NCBI RefSeq assembly: GCF_050749815.1
Contig: NZ_CP192735.1
Span: 2,418,001 to 2,482,000, forward strand
Origin: Dyella_A sp050749815
Lineage (GTDB): Bacteria; Pseudomonadota; Gammaproteobacteria; Xanthomonadales; Rhodanobacteraceae
Direction of reading: 5' to 3'
Length of the DNA stretch: 64,000 nucleotides
Shown in pieces: positions 17,853 through 26,889 of this stretch. The first letter of the stretch is position 1. Each line of letters starts with the position of its first letter. Position numbers and translations under genes: made by a program. A model generated the notes under the pieces. That model was not told where the DNA came from. It did no database searches and saw nothing but the letters and a program-made list of their open reading frames with translations.

Positions 17853-18230
17853 TCAACCCCCCTGTGGCCCGCCCCAGGCTCAGGTGAAGCACCCACCGCG
17901 CTGGTGTGATTGCCGTGCGCGGTTCGTGCAGATGAAAAGAATCCAGCTTTTATTTGGTAGAGACGCCTTTTTCGGATGACGCCTTCAGCCGTTGCTGTTT
18001 ACCGCTTGCCCCACGGCCCGTCAAGCCAAAATGAAGCGGGATGCCGATTGTGCCGCCCTTCCACGAGGATGTCGGCCGCCGCGCCCGGGACTTGATCGTC
18101 CCACCCTTCCGTGTGGCGCCTTGCCGGGCAGCCTGCGCTCGGCCACCATCACGATCCCGCCGCCGTCGGCTACCGCAACGCGGCGCCGATGCCGTCACCC
18201 CACTCCAGTCACCCCACCCGGAGAAACCCC
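17853..18230. other. Divergent intergenic region between pilG and gshB with an imperfect direct repeat
   Basis: This 378-base spacer separates divergent pilG and gshB and must hold promoters for both. An AT-rich patch lies at about 17930-17985 on the pilG side. An imperfect 17-base direct repeat (14 of 17 identical) occurs at 18046-18062 and 18094-18110, with 48-base periodicity. I could not identify a confident sigma70 or sigma54 promoter. No convincing gene is present. Confidence 0.4.
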
Positions 18231-19208
18231 ATGTCGTTCTCGGTCGCCGTGCTGATGGACCCCATCGGTGCCATCAAGATCGCCAAGGACAGCACGTTCG
18301 CCATGCTGCTTGAGGCGCAGCGACGCGGCCATCAGCTGTTCTACATGGAACAGGGCGACCTGGCGCTGCGTGACGGGTCGCCGTGGGCGCGCCTGGCATC
18401 GCTGACCGTGAAGGATGATCCGAGCGGCTGGTTCAGCCTCGGCGAGGCGCGCTGGCGCGACCTGCGCGAGCTCGACGTGGTGCTGATGCGCAAGGATCCG
18501 CCGGTCGACCAGCAATTCCTCTACGACACCATGGTGCTGGAGGCCGCACAGCGTCACGGCGTGCAGGTGATCAACGACCCGCGCGCGCTGCGCGACTGCA
18601 ACGAGAAGGTGTTCGCGCTGCACTTCCCGCAGTGCATGGCGCCGACCCTGGTCGCGCGCGATCCTGCCGAGCTGCGCCGGTTTGTCGACGAGCACGGCGA
18701 GGCGGTGCTCAAGCCGCTGGACGGCATGGGCGGACGCGGCATCTTCCGCGTCAGTAGCGGTGACAGCAACCTCAACTCCATGCTCGAAACCCTGCTCGGC
18801 GGTGATTCGCACGGCCAGGGCCGGCAGTTTGCGGTGGCGCAGAAGTTCATCCCGCAGATCAGCGCGGGCGACAAGCGCGTGCTGCTGGTGGACGGCGAAC
18901 CGGTGCCCTATGCGCTGGCGCGCATCCCCCAGGGCAACGAGTTTCGCGGCAATCTCGCCGCGGGCGGTCGTGGCGAAGGCGTACCGCTGTCCGACCGCGA
19001 TCGCTGGATCGCCGCCGAGGTGGGGCCGGAACTGGTCCGCCGGGGCCTGCGTTTCGTGGGGCTGGACGTGATCGGCGACTATCTGACCGAGATCAACGTC
19101 ACATCCCCGACCTGCATCCGGGAGCTGGACGCCCAGTTCGGGCTTAACATCGCCGGCACTCTGTTCGACGCCATCGAACGCACCGCCGTGGAACCCGTGT
19201 CTCAGTGA
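18231..19208 (+). CDS. gshB: Glutathione synthetase
   Basis: GshB joins gamma-glutamylcysteine and glycine with ATP to form glutathione. The 325-residue ATP-grasp protein shows the DPIGAIKIAKDSTFAML start, LMRKDPPVD, the ATP-grasp loop GMGGRGIFRV, and the C-terminal ITEINVTSPTCIRE-type metal site (here LTEINVTSPTCIREL). The ATG at 18231 follows a GGAG site. Its location next to pilG on the opposite strand is a conserved arrangement in Pseudomonas and Xanthomonadales. The stop overlaps the next gene (GTGA). Confidence 0.96.
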   Translation: MSFSVAVLMDPIGAIKIAKDSTFAMLLEAQRRGHQLFYMEQGDLALRDGSPWARLASLTVKDDPSGWFSLGEARWRDLRELDVVLMRKDPPVDQQFLYDTMVLEAAQRHGVQVINDPRALRDCNEKVFALHFPQCMAPTLVARDPAELRRFVDEHGEAVLKPLDGMGGRGIFRVSSGDSNLNSMLETLLGGDSHGQGRQFAVAQKFIPQISAGDKRVLLVDGEPVPYALARIPQGNEFRGNLAAGGRGEGVPLSDRDRWIAAEVGPELVRRGLRFVGLDVIGDYLTEINVTSPTCIRELDAQFGLNIAGTLFDAIERTAVEPVSQ

Positions 19209-20068
19209 GCAACGCCGTCCCTCGTCCCCAGCGCCCCGACATGATCGGGGCCACCATGCTGTTTTCCCTGCTGTTCCATGGCGTGCTGCTGCTCGGCATC
19301 ACGTTCCAGTTCGTCAAGCCGGCCTCGAGCCTGCCGACGCTGGACGTCACGCTGGTCAACGTGGCTAACCAGCAGGCGCCGGACAAGGCCGATTTCCTCG
19401 CGCAGGCCAACAACCGCGGCGGCGGCGATCGCGACCGCGCCGAACGGCCTTCCAACGCTTTCACCGGCCCGTTGCCCAAGCCCACCCCGGGCATTGCCAA
19501 CGCCCGCGTGCAGGCCACCACGCCCGCACCGCAGCCGCCAACCGACCAGCGCCTGATCACCACCCGCGGCGACAGCCGATTCAGTGTCGATGCCAGCACC
19601 GGCAAGCCACAGGTGACCAGCGACCCGAACGACCGCGCCGCCGAACTGCGCCGCGAGCAGGAGATCGCCCAGCTCGCCGCCGAACTGCGCCACAAGAACG
19701 AGGCCTACGCCAAACGGCCGAAGAAGAAATACATCTCCGCCAACACCCGCGAGTACGCCTATGCGGCCTACATGCGCGGCTGGTCCGACCGGGTCGAGCG
19801 CATCGGCAACCTCAACTATCCAAGCGAAGCGCGGCGGCGCCAGCTGCACGGAGAACTGCTGCTCACGGTGGGCCTCAACCGCGATGGCGGCATCAGCAGC
19901 ATCGAAGTGATCAAGAGCTCGGGTTCGCCGCTGCTGGATGCCGCGGCCGAACGCATCGTGCGGCTGGCCGCGCCGTTTCCGCCGATTCCCCGCGACAAGG
20001 GCGTGGACGAGCTGTACATCACGCGAACCTGGCAATTCCTGCCCGGCGACATCCTGCGCAACAAGTAA
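19205..20068 (+). CDS. TonB-family energy transducer
   Basis: The 287-residue protein has an N-terminal cytoplasmic tip, one membrane segment (about 15-37), a Pro-, Ala- and charge-rich periplasmic linker, and a C-terminal TonB domain (about 200-287) with the pattern NYPSEARRRQLHGELLLTVGLNRDGGI and a SSGSPLLDAAA strand-helix. TonB couples the proton gradient to outer-membrane transport. The GTG start at 19205 overlaps the gshB stop, so the two are translationally coupled; this gshB-tonB pairing is common in the gamma group. No exbB/exbD lies nearby here. Whether it serves siderophore receptors or another machine is not visible. Confidence 0.87.
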   Translation: MSNAVPRPQRPDMIGATMLFSLLFHGVLLLGITFQFVKPASSLPTLDVTLVNVANQQAPDKADFLAQANNRGGGDRDRAERPSNAFTGPLPKPTPGIANARVQATTPAPQPPTDQRLITTRGDSRFSVDASTGKPQVTSDPNDRAAELRREQEIAQLAAELRHKNEAYAKRPKKKYISANTREYAYAAYMRGWSDRVERIGNLNYPSEARRRQLHGELLLTVGLNRDGGISSIEVIKSSGSPLLDAAAERIVRLAAPFPPIPRDKGVDELYITRTWQFLPGDILRNK

Positions 20069-20123
20069 CGTCGCCGCAGCCGGCGTACAGGCAGGCCGCG
20101 GTCGGCGGGACTACAATGCACCG

Positions 20124-20693
20124 ATGCGCGACTCCCTCCCCTCCTCCCTCGCCGGGCACTTCCTCATCGCCATGCCCAGCCTGGCCGACGCACCGTTCTC
20201 GCGGGGCGTGGCGCTGCTGTGCCAGCACGATGAGGACGGCGCCGTCGGCCTGCTGATCAACCAGCTGTCCGAATACCGCATGGGCGACATCCTCGGCCAG
20301 ATGAAACTCGATTGCGCCGATCCGGAGCTTGCCGACGCGCCGGTGCTGATCGGCGGCCCGGTGCAGCAGGAACGCGGCTTCGTGCTGCATCGCGAGCACG
20401 GCCACTGGGAATCCAGCTTCCGCGTCAACGACGTGTGGTCGATCACCACCTCGCGCGACATCCTCATCGCGATGGCCGCAGGCGAAGGGCCGCGGCACGC
20501 GCTGCTGGCACTCGGTTACTCCGGCTGGAGCGCCGGCCAACTCGAGCAGGAGCTCAAGGACAACAGCTGGCTCACGGTGGAAGCCAGCGACCGAGTCATT
20601 TTCGACACCCCGCTGGAAGAGCGCTGGAGCGCCGCCGCCGGCCTGATCGGGCTCGATCCGCTGCAGCTCCCCGGCTACGCCGGCCACGCATGA
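20124..20693 (+). CDS. yqgE: YqgE/AlgH family protein (DUF179)
   Basis: The 189-residue protein matches the conserved YqgE/AlgH family. Signature stretches are LAGHFLIAMPSLAD at the N terminus, GLLINQ, GGPVQQERGFVLH, and YSGWSAGQLEQEL. The molecular function is uncertain; some homologues affect transcription. It pairs with ruvX (yqgF), ten bases downstream, as in most proteobacteria. The ATG at 20124 has no evident ribosome site. A TACAAT element at 20112-20117 sits so close that transcription from it would begin at or near the start codon. Confidence 0.92.
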   Translation: MRDSLPSSLAGHFLIAMPSLADAPFSRGVALLCQHDEDGAVGLLINQLSEYRMGDILGQMKLDCADPELADAPVLIGGPVQQERGFVLHREHGHWESSFRVNDVWSITTSRDILIAMAAGEGPRHALLALGYSGWSAGQLEQELKDNSWLTVEASDRVIFDTPLEERWSAAAGLIGLDPLQLPGYAGHA

Positions 20694-20703
20694 GTCCGGC
20701 CCG

Positions 20704-21171
20704 ATGAGCTGCGTGCTGGGCTTCGACGTGGGCAGCAAGCTGATCGGCGTGGCCGTCGGCAACCGCATCACCCAAAGCGCACGGGCGCTGGCCACGATCG
20801 CCATGCGCGAGGGCCAGCCGGACTGGCCGGCGCTCGACCGCCTGCATCGCGAGTGGCTGCCGCAGGCGCTGGTGGTCGGCCTCCCACTCACCCTCGACGG
20901 CGCCGAGCAGCCGGCCAGCAAGCTGGCCCGGCGCTTCGCCGACGGGCTCAGGCAGCGCTACGGCACCGCACCCGTGCTGGTAGACGAGCGGCACAGCTCG
21001 CGCGAAGCGGCCGAACGCTTCGCCGGCGCACGCGCAGCCGGCCTGCGTCGCCGCCGCGATGGCGCACAGATCGATGCCGAAGCGGCCGCCGTGATCCTCG
21101 AGCGCTGGCTGGCCACGGCCGAGCTCGACTCACCCCTTTCTTCCTCCGCACCCAACGCCGAGTTGCCATGA
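20704..21171 (+). CDS. ruvX: RuvX/YqgF, putative Holliday-junction resolvase or pre-16S rRNA nuclease
   Basis: The 155-residue protein has the RNase H-like fold of the YqgF family: first catalytic Asp in GFDVGSKLIGVAVG, VVGLPLTLDG, the conserved VDERHSS motif, and the last acidic residue in QIDAEAAAVIL. The family is essential in many bacteria and matures the 5' end of 16S rRNA. The C-terminal tail after ILERWLA is short and not conserved. It ends in an ATGA overlap with pyrB. Confidence 0.93.
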   Translation: MSCVLGFDVGSKLIGVAVGNRITQSARALATIAMREGQPDWPALDRLHREWLPQALVVGLPLTLDGAEQPASKLARRFADGLRQRYGTAPVLVDERHSSREAAERFAGARAAGLRRRRDGAQIDAEAAAVILERWLATAELDSPLSSSAPNAELP

Positions 21172-22094
21172 GCCCACGCCTGCGTCACCTCACCACGCTC
21201 GAACATCTGCCGCGCGAGACGATCGAGCGCCTGCTCGACCGCGCCATGGCCATGCGCGACGCCTGCGCCCACGGCACGCGCAAGATCGACCTGCTGGCCG
21301 GCCGTACGGTGCTCAACCTGTTCTTCGAGCCCTCCACCCGCACGCGCACCTCGTTCGAACTGGCGGCGCGGCGACTGGGCGCCGACGTGGTGAATTTCGA
21401 CATCGGCTTTTCCTCGGCCAACAAGGGCGAGGAGCTGTACGACACGCTGCACACGCTCGAGGCGATGCATCTGGACGCGATCATCGTGCGGCACAAGGTG
21501 TCCGGCACGCCGGACGAGCTGGTGCGCCACGCGATGAGCGGCGTGTCGGTGATCAACGCCGGCGACGGCAACCGTGCGCACCCCACCCAGGGCCTGCTCG
21601 ACGCGCTCACCATCCGCCAGCATCGCCCGGATTTCGAGAACCTCAGCGTGGCCATCTGCGGTGACGTGAAGCACTCGCGCGTGGCCCGCTCGGACGTGCA
21701 CGCGCTGAGCGCACTGGGCGTGCGCGACATCCGCCTGTGCGGCCCGGCCTCGCTGATGCCGGACGCGGCGGAATTTCCGCAGTGCCGGTTCGTCGAGGAT
21801 TTCGACCAGGCCATCGAGGGCGTCGATGCGGTGATCATGCTGCGCCTGCAGAAGGAACGCATGGCGCAGACCGACCTGCCCGACGAAGCGGCCTACTTCC
21901 GCCAGTACGGACTGGACACCACCCGCCTGGCCAAGGCGCGCAAGGGTTGCCTGGTGATGCATCCGGGGCCGATCAACCGCGGCATCGAGATCGCTTCGGA
22001 CGTGGCCGACGGCGCGCAGTCGCGCATCCTGGAGCAGGTCGGCAACGGCGTGTTCATCCGCATGGCGGTGCTCGGCGAGCTGCTCGCCCGCTGA
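21168..22094 (+). CDS. pyrB: Aspartate carbamoyltransferase catalytic subunit
   Basis: PyrB makes carbamoyl-aspartate, the committed step of pyrimidine synthesis. The 308-residue protein has the carbamoyl-phosphate motif FFEPSTRTRTSFE, the HPTQGLLDALT motif that binds aspartate, and the MHPGPINRG C-terminal motif. No pyrI regulatory gene follows, and the sequence resembles the shorter class that partners with a PyrC-like protein or acts alone. It is translationally coupled to ruvX; pyrF lies at 44.4 kb in the same window. Confidence 0.96.
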   Translation: MSPRLRHLTTLEHLPRETIERLLDRAMAMRDACAHGTRKIDLLAGRTVLNLFFEPSTRTRTSFELAARRLGADVVNFDIGFSSANKGEELYDTLHTLEAMHLDAIIVRHKVSGTPDELVRHAMSGVSVINAGDGNRAHPTQGLLDALTIRQHRPDFENLSVAICGDVKHSRVARSDVHALSALGVRDIRLCGPASLMPDAAEFPQCRFVEDFDQAIEGVDAVIMLRLQKERMAQTDLPDEAAYFRQYGLDTTRLAKARKGCLVMHPGPINRGIEIASDVADGAQSRILEQVGNGVFIRMAVLGELLAR

Positions 22095-22159
22095 CCTGCG
22101 GAGCGTCACCAACAGGCGGCATAATGGCCGCCGCAACACCACACTCAATGGGGAAGATT

Positions 22160-23932
22160 ATGCGACCGATGAAGCGCGCACTGGCGCTCGGCGTGGCCGG
22201 CATCCTGCTGGCTGCCTGCGGCCACAAGGACAAGGATGCACCGTTGGCCTTCGTTCCGGCGGACACGCCGTACGTGGCGGCCAACCTCGACGTAATGGAC
22301 GACGACACCCGCGCGGCATTGTTCGCCCAGGCCAACGCCCAGCTGCCCGCGCAGGTGGCGCAGATGAAGTCGGCGGCGGACGAGCTGAAGGCTACCGATC
22401 CGGACACCGCCAACCTGCTGCGCGCATTCGCCAGCGAGTTCGACGGCAAGACCGTCGAGCAGTTCGCCCAGAACGCGGGCCTGAACGTGAAGGGCTACTC
22501 GGCCTTCTACGGCCTCGGACTGGCCCCGGTGGCCCGCTTCCAGCTCACCGATCCGGCCGCGTTCGACGCCTTCGTCGGCCGGCTGGAAACCGCCTACGGC
22601 AAGAAGCTCGACACCGCCAAGCTCGGTGACGTGAGCTATCGCCGCCACGTCTCGGCCACCGCAGGTACCGAGGTCATCCTCGCCGTGGTGGGCAAGCAGG
22701 CGGTCGCCGCCCTGCTGCCGTCCGATGCCTCCGACGCCTTGCTGCGCCAGGTGCTGGGCCTGGATCGCCCGGCCAAGAGCCTGCAGGACGACGGTCGCCT
22801 GGCCAAGCTCGCCAAGGCCAAGGGCTACGGCAAGCAGGCCGTGGGTCTGGTCGACCTGAGCCACCTGCTTCCGCTGATCGCCAGCGGCAAGGATCCATTG
22901 TTCCAGGCCATGTTCAAGGCCCATGCGCAGGCCGAGTCGGCCAAGACCGGCGAGCCGGTGGCCAACCAGATGCAGATCCCCGCTTCGTGCGAAACCGATG
23001 CCGCCCGCATCGCCGCGCGCGTGCCCACGCTGAGCTTCGGCTACACCCGGCTGGACGCCAAACACCAGGACATGCGCCTGGACGTGGCGATGGCCAGCGA
23101 TATCACCCAGGCGTTCGCCGGGCTGAAGGTGGCGCTGCCGGGCCTGGGCACCGACGCCAGCGCGCCGTTCGACATGAGCCTGGCCCTGCCCGTGACCGAC
23201 CTGCGGGCGTTCTGGACGGCCCAGGCGGACGCGGTGACGGCCAAGCCGTTCAGCTGCCCGGCACTGGCCGACCTCAACGAGGGTTTCGCCAAGCTCGGCC
23301 CGGCGATGCAGAAGGCGGCCATCCCGCCGTTCGGCGACCTGCTCGGCCTGCGCATCGCGCTGGACAGCCTCAACGCCGGCAACGGTCAGGGGGTGCCGAG
23401 CTTCACCGGTCGCATCGTGCTGGGCACCAGCAACCCGTCCGGCTTGCTGGCGATGGGCCAGATGATGACCCCAGCGCTGGCGCAGCTGAAGATCACCGCC
23501 GATGGCAAGCCGGTCGCGCTACCGGCCGACCTCACCAAGATGATCGGTCAGCCGGTGTGGGCAGCGATGGGCGAGAAGGCGCTCGCGCTGGCGATCGGCC
23601 CCGGTGAGGACGCCAAGCTCGCCGACACGCTGAAGGAGCCCGCAGGTGACGCCGGGCGCATGATGCGCCTGCACCTGGACGGCGCCATGTACCAGAACTG
23701 GATCCAGCTGATGATGGACAAGGCCGACAGTCTGGCCGCGATGAGTTCGGCAATGAACAAGGACGCAGCCCCCGGCACCGACCCGGCGGCCGCCCGCCAG
23801 GAAGCCGCCACCCGGGCGCACGCGCAGTTCCAGGCGCTCCAGGCCCAGGCTGCCCGGATCAAGGCGCTCAGCTCCGAGGCACACGTGGACGCCGATGGCC
23901 TGGTGATCACCAGCCAGACCGAGCTCAAGTAA
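22160..23932 (+). CDS. Large lipoprotein of unknown function
   Basis: The 590-residue protein begins with a lipoprotein signal (MKRALALGVAGILLAACGHK), with the lipobox LAAC, and should be lipid-anchored in the envelope. The mature part repeats segments such as FGLGLAPVARFQL-like and VILAVVGKQAVAALLP, suggesting two similar alpha/beta halves (about 30-290 and 300-590), each with a domain that measures or binds something hydrophobic. I do not recognise the family. The ATG at 22160 has a GGGGAAG site; one at 22169 is the alternative. The next residues after the Cys are Gly and His, so outer-membrane sorting is possible. A strong terminator follows 24 bases after the stop. Confidence 0.8.
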   Translation: MRPMKRALALGVAGILLAACGHKDKDAPLAFVPADTPYVAANLDVMDDDTRAALFAQANAQLPAQVAQMKSAADELKATDPDTANLLRAFASEFDGKTVEQFAQNAGLNVKGYSAFYGLGLAPVARFQLTDPAAFDAFVGRLETAYGKKLDTAKLGDVSYRRHVSATAGTEVILAVVGKQAVAALLPSDASDALLRQVLGLDRPAKSLQDDGRLAKLAKAKGYGKQAVGLVDLSHLLPLIASGKDPLFQAMFKAHAQAESAKTGEPVANQMQIPASCETDAARIAARVPTLSFGYTRLDAKHQDMRLDVAMASDITQAFAGLKVALPGLGTDASAPFDMSLALPVTDLRAFWTAQADAVTAKPFSCPALADLNEGFAKLGPAMQKAAIPPFGDLLGLRIALDSLNAGNGQGVPSFTGRIVLGTSNPSGLLAMGQMMTPALAQLKITADGKPVALPADLTKMIGQPVWAAMGEKALALAIGPGEDAKLADTLKEPAGDAGRMMRLHLDGAMYQNWIQLMMDKADSLAAMSSAMNKDAAPGTDPAAARQEAATRAHAQFQALQAQAARIKALSSEAHVDADGLVITSQTELK

Positions 23933-23956
23933 GGGCTCGGCACATAGCCAAGAGAA

Positions 23957-23982
23957 GGGGCGCCCACGGCGCCCCTTTTTTT
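23957..23982 (+). terminator. Rho-independent terminator after the lipoprotein gene
   Basis: A perfect 8-bp GC stem (23957-23964 with 23968-23975) with a 3-base loop is followed by seven T residues at 23976-23982. It is placed 24 bases after the stop of the lipoprotein gene. Confidence 0.93.
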
Positions 23983-24163
23983 GTGCGTGAGGCTCGCGTG
24001 TGCACCGTCACACGGCCGTCTTCGCAAGACCATCGCCGCGCTGAATCGCGCAGCGCGCGGCCCACAAGGCGTTCACGCAGGAATTGTTGCCATTGCCCCC
24101 AGGTAGCCAACACGGGCACCGACTGCCTGAGGGCAGCGCCATCCAAGAGAGAGGAGAATCACC

Positions 24164-24523
24164 ATGCGTACCCATCTGATCCGCAAGAACCTGGTCGCCA
24201 TGGGCCTGATCGCCGCGTTTGCTGCCGCCCCGCTGGCGCAGGTCGCCGCCCAGGACAGCATGCCGAAGGCTTCGTCCAATCAGACCGTGCCGGACAAGGC
24301 GGCCGATGCCTGGATCACCACCAAGGTGAAGTCCGAGTTCGCCACCACCAAGGGCGTGGACGCCACCGACATCTCGGTCGACACCAATGACGGTGTGGTC
24401 CGCCTGAGCGGCCACGTCGGCAGCGCGGCCGAGAAGATGAAGGCCGAGCAGGTCGCCCGCGGCGTCAAGGGCGTGAAGAGCGTCGACACCAGCGGGCTCA
24501 CGCTGACCGCCAGCGGCGAATAA
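24164..24523 (+). CDS. Periplasmic BON-domain protein
   Basis: The 119-residue protein has a cleavable signal peptide (about 1-29, ending AQVAAQ) and one BON domain (about 45-115) with the pattern DAWITTKVKSEF, then ISVDTNDGVVRLSGHVGS, then ARGVKGVKSVDT. BON domains bind phospholipid or other envelope components, and small one-domain members are often osmotically or stress induced (OsmY-like). A GAGAGGAGAA ribosome site precedes the ATG. It is a single-gene unit between two strong terminators. The exact role is not predictable. Confidence 0.88.
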   Translation: MRTHLIRKNLVAMGLIAAFAAAPLAQVAAQDSMPKASSNQTVPDKAADAWITTKVKSEFATTKGVDATDISVDTNDGVVRLSGHVGSAAEKMKAEQVARGVKGVKSVDTSGLTLTASGE

Positions 24524-24553
24524 CGCCGACACGTCAGCCTGCTCGCTGACAGC

Positions 24554-24581
24554 AAAAGGGGCCCCGCGGGGCCCCTTTTTT
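24554..24581. terminator. Bidirectional terminator between the BON gene and pilU
   Basis: An 8-bp perfect GGGGCCCC stem (24558-24565 with 24568-24575) is flanked by four A on the left and six T on the right. It can stop transcription from the BON gene on the plus strand and from pilU on the minus strand. Confidence 0.9.
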
Positions 24582-24599
24582 ACGCACGGTGGCGCCGAT

Positions 24600-25766
24600 T
24601 CAGCGGTGCAGCAGTCCACCGCCGAACTGGTTCTTCTCGCGCGACTCTTCCAGCTCCACGCCATCGAGGCCCTGCGACAGGGTATGCGCGTCGCCGCCCT
24701 GGGCCAGCTTGATGCGCAGGCGCACCTCGTTCGAACTGTCGGCGTGGCGCAGCGCGTCCTCGTAGCTGATCTCGCCGGCGTGATAGAGCTCCACCAGACT
24801 CTGGTCGAAGGTTTTCATGCCCAGGTTGGTGGATTCCTTCATCACTTCCTTGAGCTTGTGGATCTCGCCCTGGCGGATGTAGTCCTGCACCAGCGGCGTA
24901 CCCAGCAGCACTTCCACCGCGACCCGGCGGGCCTTGCCGTCCGGGGTGGGAATCAGCTGCTGCGCCACGATGCCCTTGAGGTTCAGCGACAGATCCATGA
25001 ACAGCTGCTGGCGGCGGTCCTCCGGGAAGAAGTGCAGGATGCGATCCATCGCCTGGTTGGCGTTGTTCGCGTGCAGGGTGCACAGGCACAGGTGACCGGT
25101 CTCGGAGAAGTTGATCGCGTGCTCCATCGTCTCGCGGGTGCGCACCTCGCCGATCATGATCACGTCCGGCGCCTGGCGCAGGGTGTTCTTCAGCGCGTTC
25201 TCCCAGCTCTCGGTGTCGATGCCGATCTCGCGCTGGGTGATGATGCAGCCCTCGTGCTTGTGCACGTATTCGATGGGATCCTCGATGGTGATGATGTGGC
25301 CCGTCGAATTGGTGTTGCGGTAGCCGATCATTGCCGCCAGCGAGGTCGACTTACCGGTGCCGGTGCCGCCCACGAAGATGATGATGCCGCGCTTGGTCAT
25401 CGCCAGCTGCTTGATCACCGGCGGCAGCGTGAGCTCTTCGATGGTCGGGATCTTCGACTCGATCCGGCGCAGCACCATGCCCACGCAGTTGCGCTGGTAG
25501 AAGCACGACACGCGGAAGCGGCCGACGCCCTGCGCGGAAATCGCGAACTGGCATTCGTGAGTCTTCTCGAACTCCTCGCGCTGCGAGGGCGTCATCACGT
25601 TCAGCACCATGTCGCGCGACTGCTGCGGACTGAGCGGGCTCTGCGTGATCGGCACCACGCGCCCCTGCACCTTCATCGACGGCGCCACGCCGGCCGTGAT
25701 GAACAGATCCGAGGCCTTCTTGTGGACCATCAGCTTGAGGAACGAGGTGAAATCGAAATCGCTCAT
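24600..25766 (-). CDS. pilU: Type IV pilus retraction ATPase paralogue PilU
   Basis: PilU assists PilT in pilus retraction at the inner-membrane motor. The 388-residue secretion ATPase has the Walker A motif GGTGTGKST (133-141), the ASP-box region IITIEDPIEYVH, the Walker B region PDVIMIGEVR, and the His box TGHLCLCTLHAN. The C-terminal extension after about residue 345 is typical for PilU and differs from PilT. It lies 85 bases downstream of pilT on the same strand and ends before a bidirectional terminator. Confidence 0.96.
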   Translation of the reverse strand: MSDFDFTSFLKLMVHKKASDLFITAGVAPSMKVQGRVVPITQSPLSPQQSRDMVLNVMTPSQREEFEKTHECQFAISAQGVGRFRVSCFYQRNCVGMVLRRIESKIPTIEELTLPPVIKQLAMTKRGIIIFVGGTGTGKSTSLAAMIGYRNTNSTGHIITIEDPIEYVHKHEGCIITQREIGIDTESWENALKNTLRQAPDVIMIGEVRTRETMEHAINFSETGHLCLCTLHANNANQAMDRILHFFPEDRRQQLFMDLSLNLKGIVAQQLIPTPDGKARRVAVEVLLGTPLVQDYIRQGEIHKLKEVMKESTNLGMKTFDQSLVELYHAGEISYEDALRHADSSNEVRLRIKLAQGGDAHTLSQGLDGVELEESREKNQFGGGLLHR

Positions 25767-25851
25767 GGCGAGTCTCCTCCGGGAGACGAAAAAGCGTTGA
25801 ACTCAGGCGTGCAGCCGGGCGACGGGGCGCGCGCCCCGCCGATCGCGGCGT

Positions 25852-26889
25852 TTACTTGAAGGTTTCCTTGTTCTTGGCGTAGGTGAGCGCCTCCTGGCGT
25901 GCCACCAGGCCACGCTTCACCAGATCTTGCAGGTTCTGGTCCAGCGTCTGCATGCCGTACTGCTGGCCGGTCTGGATCGAGGAGTACATCTGCGCCACCT
26001 TGTCCTCGCGGATCAGGTTACGGATCGCCGGGATGCCCACCATGATCTCGTGCGCCGCGATGCGCCCGCCGCCGACCTTCTTCAGCAGCGACTGCGAGAT
26101 CACCGCGCGCAGCGACTCGGACAGCATCGAGCGCACCATCGGCTTCTCGCCGGCGGGGAACACGTCGATGATGCGGTCCACCGTCTTGGCCGCCGAGGAG
26201 GTGTGCAGCGTGCCGAACACCAGATGGCCGGTTTCCGCGGCGGTCAGCGCCAGGCGGATGGTTTCCAGATCGCGCAGCTCGCCGACCAGGATGTAGTCAG
26301 GGTCCTCGCGCAGCGCCGAGCGCAGCGCCTCGTTGAAGCCGTGCGTATCGCGGTGCACCTCGCGCTGGTTGACCAGGCACTTCTGCGAGGTGTGCACGAA
26401 CTCGATCGGATCCTCGATCGTGAGCATGTGCCCGTATTCGTTCTTGTTGATGTGGTCGACCATCGCCGCCAGCGTGGTCGACTTGCCCGAGCCGGTGGGG
26501 CCGGTGACCAGGATCAGTCCCTGCGGCTGCTCGATCAGCTCACGGAAGATGCGCGGACAGGCGAGATCCTCCAGCGTGAGCACCTCGGAGGGAATCGTAC
26601 GGAACACCGCACCGGCGCCACGGTTCTGGTTGAACGCGTTGACGCGAAAGCGCGCCAGGCCGGGGATCTCGAAGGAGAAGTCGGTCTCGTAGAACTCTTC
26701 GTAATCGCGCCGCTGCTTGTCCGACATGATGTCGTAGATCAGCGAGTGCACCTGCTTGTGCTCGAGCGCGGGAATGTTGATGCGGCGCACGTCGCCATCG
26801 ACCCGGATCATCGGCGGCAATCCCGCCGACAAGTGCAGGTCCGAGGCCTTGTTCTTCACCGAGAAGGCAAGCAGTTCGGCGATATCCAT
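25852..26889 (-). CDS. pilT: Type IV pilus retraction ATPase PilT
   Basis: PilT powers retraction of type IV pili and so twitching motility. The 345-residue hexameric ATPase has Walker A GPTGSGKST (130-138), IEDPIEFVH, Walker B DPDYILVGELRD, the His box TGHLVFGTLHT, and the AIRNLIRE motif needed for retraction. The ATG at 26889 is preceded by a GAGGGGGAA ribosome site, and the conserved DIAELLAFSVKNKASDLHLS follows directly. Together with the Chp cluster at 6-18 kb, it shows that the organism has a sensory-regulated retractable pilus. Confidence 0.97.
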   Translation of the reverse strand: MDIAELLAFSVKNKASDLHLSAGLPPMIRVDGDVRRINIPALEHKQVHSLIYDIMSDKQRRDYEEFYETDFSFEIPGLARFRVNAFNQNRGAGAVFRTIPSEVLTLEDLACPRIFRELIEQPQGLILVTGPTGSGKSTTLAAMVDHINKNEYGHMLTIEDPIEFVHTSQKCLVNQREVHRDTHGFNEALRSALREDPDYILVGELRDLETIRLALTAAETGHLVFGTLHTSSAAKTVDRIIDVFPAGEKPMVRSMLSESLRAVISQSLLKKVGGGRIAAHEIMVGIPAIRNLIREDKVAQMYSSIQTGQQYGMQTLDQNLQDLVKRGLVARQEALTYAKNKETFK

